In this document: piece by piece, positions 29,901 through 35,081 of the stretch
Layout: each line of letters opens with the position of its first letter
Position numbering within the stretch: the stretch's first letter is position 1
Made by a program: the position numbers and the translations under genes
Source: Clostridiales bacterium
GTDB taxonomy: Bacteria; Bacillota; Clostridia; Christensenellales; Pumilibacteraceae
Length of the DNA stretch: 35,491 bases
Assembly: GCA_029055565.1 (NCBI GenBank)
Contig: JAIDCZ010000018.1
Coordinates: forward strand, 1-35,491
Direction: 5' to 3'
Notes under the pieces: model-generated
Database searches by the model: none
The model's input: the letters and a program-made list of their open reading frames with translations, nothing else
Told to the model about the DNA's origin: nothing

Positions 29901-31971
29901 GGTACTTGGCGGTCGCGTCGTTTTTGATTTCGACGGTTACCGAGTAATTATCCGCATGGCGGAATTTGGTGGCCGCGGTTACCGCGCCGCTACCGTCCGT
30001 CACGCTCAAAATATCGAGCGCCGCGTCGCCGTAAGGGAAGGTGCTCGCGCCGGCGTTGGGAACGATAAAGTCGTTAATCGTCCAATCGGTACGCGCAAAC
30101 GTTTTGAACGGTATGGTAGTGTTTATGGTGTACTTGGTTACTTCAAACGCCACCGCGTCGGAGGTAGCCGATTTATACCCGCCGTTTTCGTAGGTGGTGG
30201 CAACCGCGTAGTAGGTGCCGACATGCTTGGGCTTGCCGTCGGAATTGAGATCGGCGGCAGTCAACGGCGTGTTTACGGTTGCGTCGGTATACGCGCTGTA
30301 GTACTTCAAGCTGTAGTGCCACGCGTTGTCGTCGGTGGCGTATGCGTTGGCCGCGGTGGAAGCGGGCACTTCCGTCCACGTTTTGCCCATGTTCACTTCC
30401 GCGCCGCTCGCGGGATCGGCTATGGTCGCGCTAAGCGTGCCACTGCCGTTGGACGTGCCGTATTCGACGTCGGCAATGGCGGCAAGCGTGGCTTTGGGCT
30501 GACCCTTGTCTACTTGCACGGTAAACGTCATAGTCATGTTGTCGCCCGACTGCGTGCCGTTGAAGGGCGAACCCCACGCAAAGTCGCCGTCCTCGGGCAA
30601 TATAACCTTTATAATATACTGGAAGCCGGCAGAAGGGAAAGTGACGGTTACTTGCCCGCCCGAAACGTCGCCTACCATATCGTCAAGTTCCGCACTGCTA
30701 AGCGACGTGGTTGCGCCGGTTACGGTGTTGCGCTTGTCTATGGCGATATAGGGTGCGGGCGCGTCGCCCGTGTCGGTGTGAAGATTAGCAAAATCCCAGT
30801 CGGTTATATCTACGGTAGCGCCCTCGTTCCAGTCCACCGTCGTGCTTGTGGCGTTTATGCCGGCGGGGAATGTGGGCGTATGTATGGATATACGACCTAC
30901 ACTACTGTTAAAGGTTCGCGTTTGGGTAGAGCCTACGTCGGGATAGTTAAAAGTTATCTCTATCTTTTTGACCGACGTGCTAAGCACGGGCTTGCCCGCG
31001 GCGTCCTTTACTTCGTTGTCGTCGGCGTCCTTGCAAACGTAAGTAATGTAATCGGACGGAAATACGGAAAGCGGAACGGTAGCCTCGGCGCCGGAATCGT
31101 AATATACGGAAATAGACAAACCGTCGACGTTAAGCTGTTTGCTTCTTGCCACTTGCCGAGGAATGGATGTACCGGTTATGCGGTTGTTTATGTCGTCCGG
31201 CCGAGCAAACTTAATGTCGGTAATAAGCACCGACGTGGAAACCGTTTTGGCGTCACTGCCCTCGCCTATCTCGGCAAAAACGGTTATATCCTTGTCATAC
31301 GTTTGAGCACCGTTGATTATGGCTGTAGTCAATGCGGACGGAAAAAGGTCGCCCTCGACGCGGCTTACGTCTACCGTACCGCTAAGATTTACCGAGCCGT
31401 CATTGTACGTTCCGCGCACGGTAAGGCACGCCAAAAAGCTGTCGTCAAGACTGGTGGCGGTGGTGGTTTCAAAACCGGCCGTCGGGTGGTACTCGGCGGT
31501 TATGCCGCTCAATACCACGCGGTTGGGGTCGGACAAAGTATACGCCGCGGACGTGCCGGACTGGGAAGTCGGATCGTAGTCGCTGCCCGAGGGCGTGACC
31601 GTAGCGGTAACCGTGCGCGCCGTCTTGTTGCGCGTAAAGGCTACCGTCTCGCCGGTGGTCGCCTTGTTGCCGGTTACTTGAAGCGTGCGGGTCAAGTCCT
31701 CGCCGCCGTCGTTGTCGGTATACGTAACGGTCACGCGCACCATGCGGTACAGCGCGCTGTCCGGCGTGTTGGCCGTAAAAATCCAGTCGTTGTTAAACGA
31801 CACGGACACCGTTTTAAGCTCGTACTTGTACGAGGCTCGAACGCCGCCGCCCTCAGCCGTGGCGCCGAACCCAAAGTTAGCAAACAGCGCACAGCAAAAA
31901 AGAACGGCACTGAAAAGTATCGTTAACAGCGTAGTCAGCAAACGATTTCTTTTAGCGGTCATATGTTCCAT
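17977..31971 (-). CDS. Giant surface protein (4,664 residues) with MBG-like repeats, one C-terminal membrane helix and a basic cytoplasmic tail
   Basis: The signal peptide is residues 1-39 (K/R-rich start, hydrophobic core, A-T-A end). Then come some 4,400 residues of Ig-like beta modules of about 90-120 residues, probably about forty. Many open like MBG/YDG domains with T-Y-G-D (T1668, T1896, T3573, T4056) and are joined by (K/R)-R-x-(I/V/L)-T-V linkers. Another type ends N-Y-x-W-x-x-G and T-L-x-W-x-I. One helix (4479-4504) is followed by K-R-K-K-R, placing the last 159 residues in the cytosol: first an E/P/A/Q-rich part, then from about 4590 a K/A/T/P-rich stretch like histone H1 or AlgP. 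There is no LPXTG motif or lipobox. GGAGG lies nine bases before ATG 31971. Such proteins usually serve adhesion or envelope architecture; the ligand is unknown. No frameshift was seen in 14 kb. Confidence 0.93.
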   Translation of the reverse strand: MEHMTAKRNRLLTTLLTILFSAVLFCCALFANFGFGATAEGGGVRASYKYELKTVSVSFNNDWIFTANTPDSALYRMVRVTVTYTDNDGGEDLTRTLQVTGNKATTGETVAFTRNKTARTVTATVTPSGSDYDPTSQSGTSAAYTLSDPNRVVLSGITAEYHPTAGFETTTATSLDDSFLACLTVRGTYNDGSVNLSGTVDVSRVEGDLFPSALTTAIINGAQTYDKDITVFAEIGEGSDAKTVSTSVLITDIKFARPDDINNRITGTSIPRQVARSKQLNVDGLSISVYYDSGAEATVPLSVFPSDYITYVCKDADDNEVKDAAGKPVLSTSVKKIEITFNYPDVGSTQTRTFNSSVGRISIHTPTFPAGINATSTTVDWNEGATVDITDWDFANLHTDTGDAPAPYIAIDKRNTVTGATTSLSSAELDDMVGDVSGGQVTVTFPSAGFQYIIKVILPEDGDFAWGSPFNGTQSGDNMTMTFTVQVDKGQPKATLAAIADVEYGTSNGSGTLSATIADPASGAEVNMGKTWTEVPASTAANAYATDDNAWHYSLKYYSAYTDATVNTPLTAADLNSDGKPKHVGTYYAVATTYENGGYKSATSDAVAFEVTKYTINTTIPFKTFARTDWTINDFIVPNAGASTFPYGDAALDILSVTDGSGAVTAATKFRHADNYSVTVEIKNDATAKYRNDYQLTGEKLTDTVTFAIKTNEDSAFDFTAQGWLYGTTGADPKINVNSKSATYYPSNTGALATDYTVKYYKYDSTKTDNKGDEVVIATATDREKLEVGRYVIELTANQNMAAGDGKETAAATAGTKVDFTLPVVRKEISVTASPIIAPYLDVTATDWVLTGATAKLLYTYDDGATGKEYELKNWIGDDSANTAADGSAIITVTIKYVTFNTASVETVTGFAGGKFKVNYAGDYTVTITLNNNYSWQQTDGANSLWYPTDDSGNAVYTYSYQGYVAKQRLTVLTDVDITGMTDTYDSASQNKTIGNWNFNALTITTVTVGGLEAGHAPVSGGITVPDDNTPTNARNIFGVTNAGKYTVKVDIADHDNYEWAGATTETDKLRTLTLEYVLNRAAMKVTWSDGFNSFGGTFDKTDDTKYPRYVFDGGKTAQSTPEATVNAYATDNVNLTVDGYTLYKDNAAFDEISSVTAVGYYRIVVSAIGGTAAPNYYLPETSATEITNIATVFEIYAKTIARPVLDGGDGVVITGNDIEVTYRGDGYKLSQFIRDFNDYYFNGVLRLEIELDGNGNDPLCKDVLWNSDKTQVTAYTITVKPADNYAWATGTADETLTYTIKITQKTVAISWGATAHQTTYGEVTQPAPTVNNAEAGDGVTVTLGYEKAGAAVADITKASAGEYTVYAAVLNNLNYKIDDTRSDYSIKFTINKKALAKPTLDKSAFGSAEFNGGATTIGASLYGNAATEQAEWKNGTLFTAAVTAKLDSAWFTDGTTAGAAALTVDTSDTAKYAFDTATGKLTYYAAGVYAVTFTLTDSADYCWLGDGKESAFTDTEAYTCAWDDGLTVNRKVVAAPQLKDMRAMEAGKTYDPLSTIFTGSTDGMTYTVAYGSRDDGGLNNTQATQPDNTVRGQYFVLLTATDKYNYEWVVEPDGADGKSFLKSSFISQIDGKVYKTEYTVADGARVYLLYAVTATQLDVVLTVTDYTYGDNGYAIGDTVIASADKVVLDYTNANGDNKVFDYKNHDAAVTQGDEVIDKLPAHKAPTYTFYKVVGGKRQPTPITDLVEGLPWAAGDYEAEIVIEFDDSEAYQKWADTRSFTVKKREIILEWTFGGETKTDGGKFTATYNGAEQKPTTAVTNLPKKTASETPTAPTLTFAAQAIPNKTAFIDAAEYAIDTVEFSAGDDDNFALGEYLIDFEITPKDVTLTATAQTHTYGDELIFAAGDCLTAQTLAQFYSRDGLAFIVMQVKAGTTVLTDTHGVVYGGTYTLVPAFDGNDGASENYNITTVTAAALTVQKRAITVTVTANPTSVYSEDIADIEYTVALTSGGEGSAFSVDTEADVFTIAAMNGNAAITSKTDVGDYYIVLTINAKRGGNYAITFGTTAAADGATTITHEAYKYSVTAKAIEEDGESIAAQTLTYNGGNQKFLKDGYAVVIGNPEIAANAPVWSYSSDGGATFTEFTQSPTIKNAGSYDFVIKVTAKNHTALTKNITVTVGKAELTVKFDLTIMIGEDDPASIEYMFGLSNLRKANSGWTVTGFVGANGGKADRDLFYNAADSFYNIAGDVKYSVDGYSNTATTAATHAINFIATEAGKPTLTCDNYDFVGEAGVLTVKRVTLVVDINDLSVEYNEQNLSRIPSASTAGVGFTVEMPQSTYVASYNYVPTESFDDIFAVSTTAHDEKVGTSTTGKAGGYAISGTAIFTDKYDVKFVGGWTVAGGKLVASANGTCGKYEITPAALNVKTTIAGYTGEYDEKWHGIIVDGVNTVEQNGDPTDGVVFATASDGTSVAVEYRVSTTQLTVLTKSEFEKLTLSATAPAYRDAGRYYVYFALSNPNYATVLDYRRVVITAADNALKTAFNFQNNSVVLQGATVTTVAWTYGYKVENGFDPDGANAVVEPEATFKYTGESANAVGKITFTLFYNDDSVLTKTVAADAADTVAGMLAELFAGNGLNAGNYMLGVAMEDTRNYNGFTAVYAFRVAKRALTVKAEVPAQIQYGSDVPAFTDNSEGLVVNSSKAGATADDIVTALGAVPTYATVYVKGNTVGDYRVYVSGKANGATDSDSFTNYAVTYEDVMLTVVPRKITVSIADKQNTYNLRGADNFTEQVQTLTFTVTSGSIYTAELVDGTAPANGVFDNDNQTVITLKTAAIVGEGADRNTNNVKFDADGNVTGYTIYAVFCAGVAELNYEVSFADCSNKESADTTAIGNAGTVNNAGSYVITKAIFGVKQYGVFHDVDGVRIDTASTVYSGATNYYVATLDDTAATPITFTYTKKGADGKFAAIAANQVVGVGEYQAIGRSDNPNYTAANLNIVFTITPATLTLTANATAVQFGTTLSGVVATDKAAGGAEESGRFDGFTYGAISPTLLAGTLAAYLNDNVVGYSTVGYTPQTAVSGSSCTITPVCKSDANVNIVAVGATLTIRKREVTVTMVGWDEANKTDPAKHNANAWCYYLGGHDATHNALVLSFNQNVNSYIYVADEKVVFGASGDDRTNLGITVSLPDGVNVGEHEFAFAAANNTNYVVTFTNAANPKFCVSKAKLTLSAHVTQGGVYSYIYGQTIDTLVDRDVNNVGTLTYVVNGMQGNDKFNALLGNRNIVFTITDGKGVAYKAWDSSCGTYTVSLAMREGENEYAPTAATFQNYEIVGVIDASLKLAPRKIKATTQDQTFGFDGTNYNGGLYGKSHNAVITFVDVFGNDANVDAAAYRPSFTLRYDTVKTGNYQAAGAAPTFVGNYNVTVTLGANSNYVFDGGNSCTLKFAVNKLVLREANLGWDTVSYSLDNLDDEKFTNYIERYVDDYFRVVRFVYTSATGDGTQIPAGDKNTLGTYYVENQKMFVTFGREIGTYTISFVLKDSALGNITLDSAIADEINVTFAVSQNKVVMTIQMADFTYGDQPSKVTVLVNGGEATTGLTLTYAPVLSANGAAFAAASKAGLGFEKDDDLEYGDLSNATNFNAGYYVLSAMYRVDDVITRRFYVFYVAKRVITAPQTSIADCTFNGSAQNVVIDYETAYMRPELTTTGGNMTAANGKATFTATAVGTYNVRFILIDPTNNVWDKTGEIGGEFSDDSVGALTLTWKINKDVTANGTEDSPVVEFPTVVDDVVYGGAFNANSITVKAGYNGTVRLYRMPKTDDNVPAVTATGWVAYDTASRAIDAGEYWLLATVTDLTGRNFTDKATVGSFRIVPKTVTASVSGSMIYGTKLSDTRFDELTISGLLYGYRPTIGAYSYDYAQSYANYNAGGAYEIILATDANDEVIGIDAGSNYIVKAARGTLTITKRAVTVTIDGKSSDYSVTPVLTDVQYTAVGLADGEDKSVLGIVFETDATAKSAAGGTYWITVKSYDGTNYVLTQHRALYVINPLEIEVELVRQENITYGDKNIKGATAGEIKIANAAADQAFVKNDLQLVIRFTGSNGYDSFDVPTAAGAYVATLVGASSNYRLIGTPSIDFEIAKKVVDSTAFFIGSAVYTGAPIEPRVDVRQQGTKPMYDKSVYQMTACAFTDAGNHSVTVSLTDHANYVWSSTSDLSITLTFTITKASNKQTADLVIVGWQYGRYDPALNAPSATVLSGENIIYQYSADGKTYTSAVPENGNAGTYYVRVTVAESQNYRAFVGEPVAFEIAKFVVTAPSLTVVTDGNGKNDVYTGSVLASGIVGFNPQLMQIAYAGNIQSLGDSVTVFALYAGTYTVSVTLFNANNYCWSAGDTDGDGTLQLTWVVARKKIAKPTHDSSTKIVNGSTIIYIPIGFDSSVMNIENNAYSYGGTFYAKITLKDTKNYEWATGDDKPFTIKWSIVGSDTVFIAIITVLGVLVVAAAALIVVQILLNKRKKRIAAEAMQAIENADGAKAAEQAPTTAQTEPTSETAEQAAEPAGEQAATTSAAESSEPQTALNAETPTEQPAEKPAEQPADAPTKKPTAKKTSTTKKSGAIQKSPTQKSSGAKKSTATKSTATKSTADKPTAAKKSTTTAKKSTAKKPNATEGGAE

Positions 31972-31980
31972 TATCTCATT

Positions 31981-32060
31981 CCTCCGAATGCACTCGGTTT
32001 ATATATAATATAAGGTATAGTGCACGGCGTGCCGACATGTGTCCGGCGCCGTGCTTGCTA
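31981..32060 (-). promoter_or_regulatory. Leader or promoter region of the giant gene, with hairpin
   Basis: GCACGGCG (about 32022-32029) and CGCCGTGC (about 32047-32054) form an imperfect hairpin without a T run. Downstream on the minus strand is an AT-rich TATATTATATATAA stretch that could hold a -10 box, but no -35 hexamer fits it. The giant gene may have a weak or regulated promoter here, or be read from the promoter at 32397-32426 through the small coiled-coil gene. Confidence 0.35.
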
Positions 32061-32107
32061 ATTGTACGTATGCCCAATCGGCACGACTAATCACCCCGAA
32101 AATAAGG

Positions 32108-32338
32108 TTAATCGTCAAGACCGGCCAACTGGTCGTTCAGCTTGCGCAAGTTTTCGCGTTCCAGCTCTATCAGCTTGGTGTATGTACGAAAATACTCGGC
32201 GTCGGCATTGGACGGACGAGTGTTATTCAAGTACGCTTCCAGTATGGCGGACTGCGACCGATTGCGCTTTTTTTCCAGAGCGTCGATTTCCGCTTCGCTA
32301 TCCGCTATCGCCTTTTTTAATACGCTTTTTTTAGACAT
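32108..32338 (-). CDS. Small coiled-coil protein, unknown function
   Basis: 76 residues from ATG 32338, which has GGGAG seven bases upstream. The longer reading from 32386 lacks a ribosome site. The chain is highly charged and helical, with heptad-like spacing in two helices (about 5-33 and 43-74) around a short N-N-T-R-P-S-N turn; it should be a cytosolic coiled-coil hairpin. It lies 136 bases upstream of the giant gene, same strand, with no clear terminator between. It may therefore be the first gene of that operon, but this is inference. Not recognised as a named family. Confidence 0.7.
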   Translation of the reverse strand: MSKKSVLKKAIADSEAEIDALEKKRNRSQSAILEAYLNNTRPSNADAEYFRTYTKLIELERENLRKLNDQLAGLDD

Positions 32339-32396
32339 TTTATTTCTCCCACGCAAAAATAGTTGTGCCCATAATTTCCCCCGCACAACGATTACT

Positions 32397-32426
32397 ATTA
32401 TGCCATATTCAACAATTTTTTGGCAA
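32397..32426 (-). promoter_or_regulatory. Promoter of the small coiled-coil gene
   Basis: On the minus strand, -35 TTGCCA (32426-32421), an 18-bp spacer and -10 CATAAT (32402-32397). The first -10 base is off consensus. It may also drive the giant-protein genes. Confidence 0.6.
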
Positions 32427-32517
32427 CTGTTTTCAAGATACTTTTTTAAAAATAACCAAATTTTTTTCTTTCTTTTCCCCCGCCGATTTTGGGGCGGAAA
32501 AGTCCGGATTATCTATC

Positions 32518-32571
32518 AATTAGCGCAAGCGTCTTCGCGCTTCGCCACAACGGTGGCGCTCCATTAGCAAA
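32518..32571. repeat. AATTAGCGCAAGCG-type palindromic element, copy 1
   Basis: It opens AATTAGCGCAAGCG (32518-32531) and closes GGCGCTCCATTAGCAAA (32555-32571), with short palindromes between. A relative with the same ends but a different interior lies at 35214-35287. The rest of the 317-bp gap holds the promoter at 32397-32426, AT-rich filler and the hairpin at 32569-32602. Confidence 0.6.
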
Positions 32572-32602
32572 GGCCTTAAACGAAATTCGTTTAAGGCCTT
32601 TT
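32569..32602. terminator. Hairpin terminator after the DUF1963 gene
   Basis: AAAGGCCTTAAACGAA pairs with TTCGTTTAAGGCCTTT, a stem of about 15 bp with a minimal loop. The T runs on either side are short (three to four), so it is a moderate terminator. It lies some 50 bases past the DUF1963 stop. Confidence 0.6.
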
Positions 32603-32655
32603 CCGGCGGAGAGTTTTCCTCTTTATACGAACATAAATTAAGAAAAGGATGCGTT

Positions 32656-33654
32656 TTAAGTACACTGCATATCCATCTTAACGTGATTAAAGTTGCGTTC
32701 TTTTAAGTCTTTTACGCGAATGTAGAAATACAATGTTCCGCAATCTCCCCACATAAAATTATCGTCGTCTTGTACGCTGCCAATCTGCATGAGCAGCGTC
32801 CATTCGTCTTTTTCGTTTTCTTTTAAGCCTTGTATGTATCCGCCCGACTGAACATACGACGCCCAACCGCCGATCATAAAGCTGTCCGTGTTTTCCCATT
32901 GTAGCATATCGTAGGCATCGTCCATGCCACCAATGGGTCTATCACAGTATATTTCAAACGCTTCTTCGCAATCGTCCATATCGGGGTACGTTTTAGATAT
33001 CTTAGACGATACATAAAATTCTTTATATACTATTTCAAGCGTATCGGGCTTGGACGGCGCCGTCAATTCACCGGAGTTATCGAAGAACAGTATTTTGAAT
33101 GTTCTGTCTTGAGCAAATTCTTCTTCGCCGCGCTCGAAATTAGGGGCGTTGATTTCGTTGCTGTCGGCAAAAAGATACAGTAGCCCCGAATTAGGGAAGC
33201 CGCTTATTTTGCCGTCCGCATTTATCTCAGAAAAATCGATCTGCAAAAGAAAGGGCAGTGCGTGGTTTTTCCACGTCGGCCATACAAAATTTTCGGGAAC
33301 AAGCGGAAGTCCGCCGAATTTTGAAAACACATTTTGTTTTGTTTCCGTCAATTGCGCGCCTAACTTTGTAAACGGCTCGAATTTAGTAAGCCACTGATTG
33401 AACTGCTCGTCGGTAAATTCGGGTTTTGGTTTGGCGCTTTTTTGCGCCGCCTCTTTCTTTTTTAAACGGAAATAAACTCTCGTCATTATAAGTGCGCCGC
33501 CGTAAAACATGATAAACCATATAGGCAGTGTAAATCTGTAATTGTACGGAAACGCGTCAAGCGCGACCACGCCTATAAGATAAGTTAAAAGCGCGATAGT
33601 GCCTATACTATATAATATTATGGAACATATCAATGCACGTTTTTTATCAAACAT
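32656..33654 (-). CDS. Membrane-tethered DUF1963 (YwqG-like) protein
   Basis: 332 residues. Two hydrophobic helices (about 8-32 and 42-62) with basic flanks put both ends in the cytosol. The C-terminal part is a DUF1963/YwqG-type domain: F-S-K-F-G-G-L-P-L-V-P (110-120), F-L-L-Q-I-D-F-S-E-I (135-144), P-N-S-G-L-L-Y-L-F (154-162), and the closing W-G-D-C-G-T-L-Y-F-Y-I with M-Q-C-T at the very end. The domain's function is unknown to me. YwqG itself is soluble, so the membrane extension is unusual. ATG 33654 has GGAGG eight bases upstream. Base composition is more AT-rich than the genes to the left. Confidence 0.87.
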   Translation of the reverse strand: MFDKKRALICSIILYSIGTIALLTYLIGVVALDAFPYNYRFTLPIWFIMFYGGALIMTRVYFRLKKKEAAQKSAKPKPEFTDEQFNQWLTKFEPFTKLGAQLTETKQNVFSKFGGLPLVPENFVWPTWKNHALPFLLQIDFSEINADGKISGFPNSGLLYLFADSNEINAPNFERGEEEFAQDRTFKILFFDNSGELTAPSKPDTLEIVYKEFYVSSKISKTYPDMDDCEEAFEIYCDRPIGGMDDAYDMLQWENTDSFMIGGWASYVQSGGYIQGLKENEKDEWTLLMQIGSVQDDDNFMWGDCGTLYFYIRVKDLKERNFNHVKMDMQCT

Positions 33655-33681
33655 TTGTTATGCCTCCGAAAGTATATTTAA

Positions 33682-33710
33682 ATTATATCTTTCAAATAGT
33701 TTTTTGTCAA
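33682..33710 (-). promoter_or_regulatory. Full-consensus promoter of the DUF1963 gene
   Basis: On the minus strand, TTGACA (33710-33705), a 17-bp spacer and TATAAT (33687-33682). Both hexamers match the sigma-A consensus exactly, the only such case in the window, so strong unregulated transcription is expected. Confidence 0.88.
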
Positions 33711-33734
33711 TATGTGATTATAAAACCTACAAAT

Positions 33735-33783
33735 AAAAAAATGAACAGTACAATTCTTTCGTCATGAAAAGTCGTACTGTTCA
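33735..33783 (-). terminator. Terminator of the pyroglutamyl-peptidase-like gene
   Basis: TGAACAGTAC (33742-33751) pairs with GTACTGTTCA (33774-33783) over 10 bp around a 22-nt loop. On the minus strand a T run (33741-33735) follows, seven bases past the gene's stop. Confidence 0.8.
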
Positions 33784-33789
33784 CAAAAT

Positions 33790-34227
33790 TTATAATGCGG
33801 CTCTCACTTTTTCGATAAAATCTTCTGTAATATACTTTATGGAAGGTACATGGAAGAAAATCACATGATAATTGTATTTTCTTAACATATACCAATAGGC
33901 TTCATTGCATAAAGATTGGGTTGGCGTATTGCTTGTATTAGCAATAATTCCAACTTGATTCAGTTTCATCGCAATTGAATTAAAATCCACGCTTGAATAT
34001 AAACACATCTCGCCTTTTTGGGCAATACAATCTATTCTTATAGTCCCTTTTAGCTTTTTATCCAGTCCAAACATATAGACCAAATCATATGTACCACGAC
34101 TATTCTCAATATCAGTCTTTAATCCATCATACGAATTTGTTAAAAACAATTTATCACCGACAAGACTATTTACGATTTTATTAGCTGAATTACCGTTTCC
34201 CTTAAATGCAACATATAAAATTGACAT
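33790..34227 (-). CDS. Miniature pyroglutamyl-peptidase-like protein (C15 family)
   Basis: 145 residues, against about 200-215 for typical pyrrolidone-carboxylate peptidase (Pcp), which removes N-terminal pyroglutamate from peptides. The start I-L-Y-V-A-F-K-G matches the family's V-L-V-T-G-F opening. The active-site cysteine fits C107 in S-L-C-N, and the catalytic histidine fits H126 in F-F-H-V-P. The usual glutamate in G-R-x-x-I-x-x-E-R-V-A-I appears as D66 in I-R-I-D-C-I-A. The residues missing relative to Pcp lie mainly in the N-terminal half. ATG 34227 has AGGAG eight bases upstream. AT-rich composition suggests transfer. It may be an active reduced enzyme or one with changed chemistry; the family call is by eye. 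Confidence 0.62.
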   Translation of the reverse strand: MSILYVAFKGNGNSANKIVNSLVGDKLFLTNSYDGLKTDIENSRGTYDLVYMFGLDKKLKGTIRIDCIAQKGEMCLYSSVDFNSIAMKLNQVGIIANTSNTPTQSLCNEAYWYMLRKYNYHVIFFHVPSIKYITEDFIEKVRAAL

Positions 34228-34308
34228 TTATTTATCTCCTAAATACCGAAATGACATCGCAACGCGGGATTTCCTTGAAAGAATAAATTGATGTTTATCG
34301 TACAACTT

Positions 34309-34337
34309 ATTATAGCGTATTGGCTATATAAATGCAA
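34309..34337 (-). promoter_or_regulatory. Promoter of the pyroglutamyl-peptidase-like gene
   Basis: On the minus strand, -35 TTGCAT (34337-34332), a 17-bp spacer and -10 TATAAT (34314-34309). It leaves a leader of about 75 nt with no evident structure. The gap 34340-34506 holds only repeat-like sequence and the hairpin at 34424-34474. Confidence 0.75.
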
Positions 34338-34423
34338 GCATAAAATCAATCAAGCACCCGCCGCAAGAACGAGCCGAACAACGAAACCGAAACGGGCGCA
34401 CTTTTCATAACCGTATTCATCCG

Positions 34424-34474
34424 CTCCGCCAACGCAAAAACGCGCTCGTTAGAGCGCGCCCTGCGTTGGCGGAG
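34424..34474. terminator. Nested double hairpin after the 178-residue gene
   Basis: An outer 13-bp stem, CTCCGCCAACGCA (34424-34436) with TGCGTTGGCGGAG (34462-34474), encloses an inner 7-bp stem, CGCGCTC (34441-34447) with GAGCGCG (34452-34458). On the minus strand the inner hairpin is followed by TTTTTG, so it can terminate the gene ending at 34507. Confidence 0.65.
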
Positions 34475-34506
34475 CAGTCGTTAACCTAAAACGAATAATA
34501 TATTTG

Positions 34507-35043
34507 TTAAAGATACGATTTAATTGTCCTATCACTCCAAATATGCACTTCAATATATCGTTCGGGTCCGAACTCACCATTCTTATTCCATTCCTGCGGA
34601 AGTCCATATTTTTTTATAATTTCTAATATTTCGTCATATAAGTAAAGTTTTTTTCTATATTCTTTTCCATCGTTAATACGAGAACTGAATGTCGGGTGCG
34701 AATCTCCGTATGTGAATGACAATGTAGATAAATCAAATTCTTCTATGGGTATTTTTATAAACGCGCTGTTTTCATACCAAGACTTTAACCAATCACATTT
34801 TTCTACTACCATATAATGTGGCGAATTTTTTTCTATCTTTCCGCCCTTTTTCAAAAATTCATTCCGCAAAATACTTTCATAATACAGTCTATTTTCCATA
34901 TAGTCATCTTGACGTTTTGCACAAAATGAATTGGGATTGGTTATTTTTCTTTGGGCAATAATAGCTTTGGCTTGTTCAATCGGTAAATCGGACAAGTTCA
35001 TAAACGGTTTATAGTTTTTATCGAAATAGTGATATAAATCCAT
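34507..35043 (-). CDS. Conserved hypothetical protein, probably translated from a leaderless mRNA
   Basis: 178 residues, no signal peptide or membrane helix. Conserved-looking stretches are M-D-L-Y-H-Y-F-D at the start, H-Y-M-V-V-E-K-C-D-W-L-K-S-W-Y (about 76-90), F-T-Y-G-D-S-H-P-T-F (about 110-119), and G-L-P-Q-E-W-N ... G-P-E-R-Y-I-E-V-H-I-W (about 147-169). I have seen similar proteins in Firmicutes, annotated only as hypothetical. The first ATG is favoured because M-(D/E)-L-Y-H-Y-F is the start I expect for the family. No ribosome site precedes it, and the -10 box ends only nine bases upstream. Composition is AT-rich, like the neighbours. Confidence 0.8.
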   Translation of the reverse strand: MDLYHYFDKNYKPFMNLSDLPIEQAKAIIAQRKITNPNSFCAKRQDDYMENRLYYESILRNEFLKKGGKIEKNSPHYMVVEKCDWLKSWYENSAFIKIPIEEFDLSTLSFTYGDSHPTFSSRINDGKEYRKKLYLYDEILEIIKKYGLPQEWNKNGEFGPERYIEVHIWSDRTIKSYL

Positions 35044-35052
35044 AGCAATGTA

Positions 35053-35081
35053 ATTATAACAGACTTACATTAATTTTGCAA
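35053..35081 (-). promoter_or_regulatory. Promoter of the 178-residue gene
   Basis: On the minus strand, -35 TTGCAA (35081-35076), a 17-bp spacer and -10 TATAAT (35058-35053). The start site should fall near 35046, about three bases before ATG 35043, leaving no room for a ribosome site. Confidence 0.75.

Noticed and set aside
31971-31985. Mini-frame ATG-AGA-TAA overlapping the giant gene's start as TAATG
   Set aside because: Only one base separates it from GGAGG, too close for initiation, while the giant's ATG has normal spacing. Probably coincidence.
34424-34474. Structured RNA gene suggested by the nested hairpin
   Set aside because: No promoter points at it. A terminator with an inner T run inside a repeat explains it more simply.
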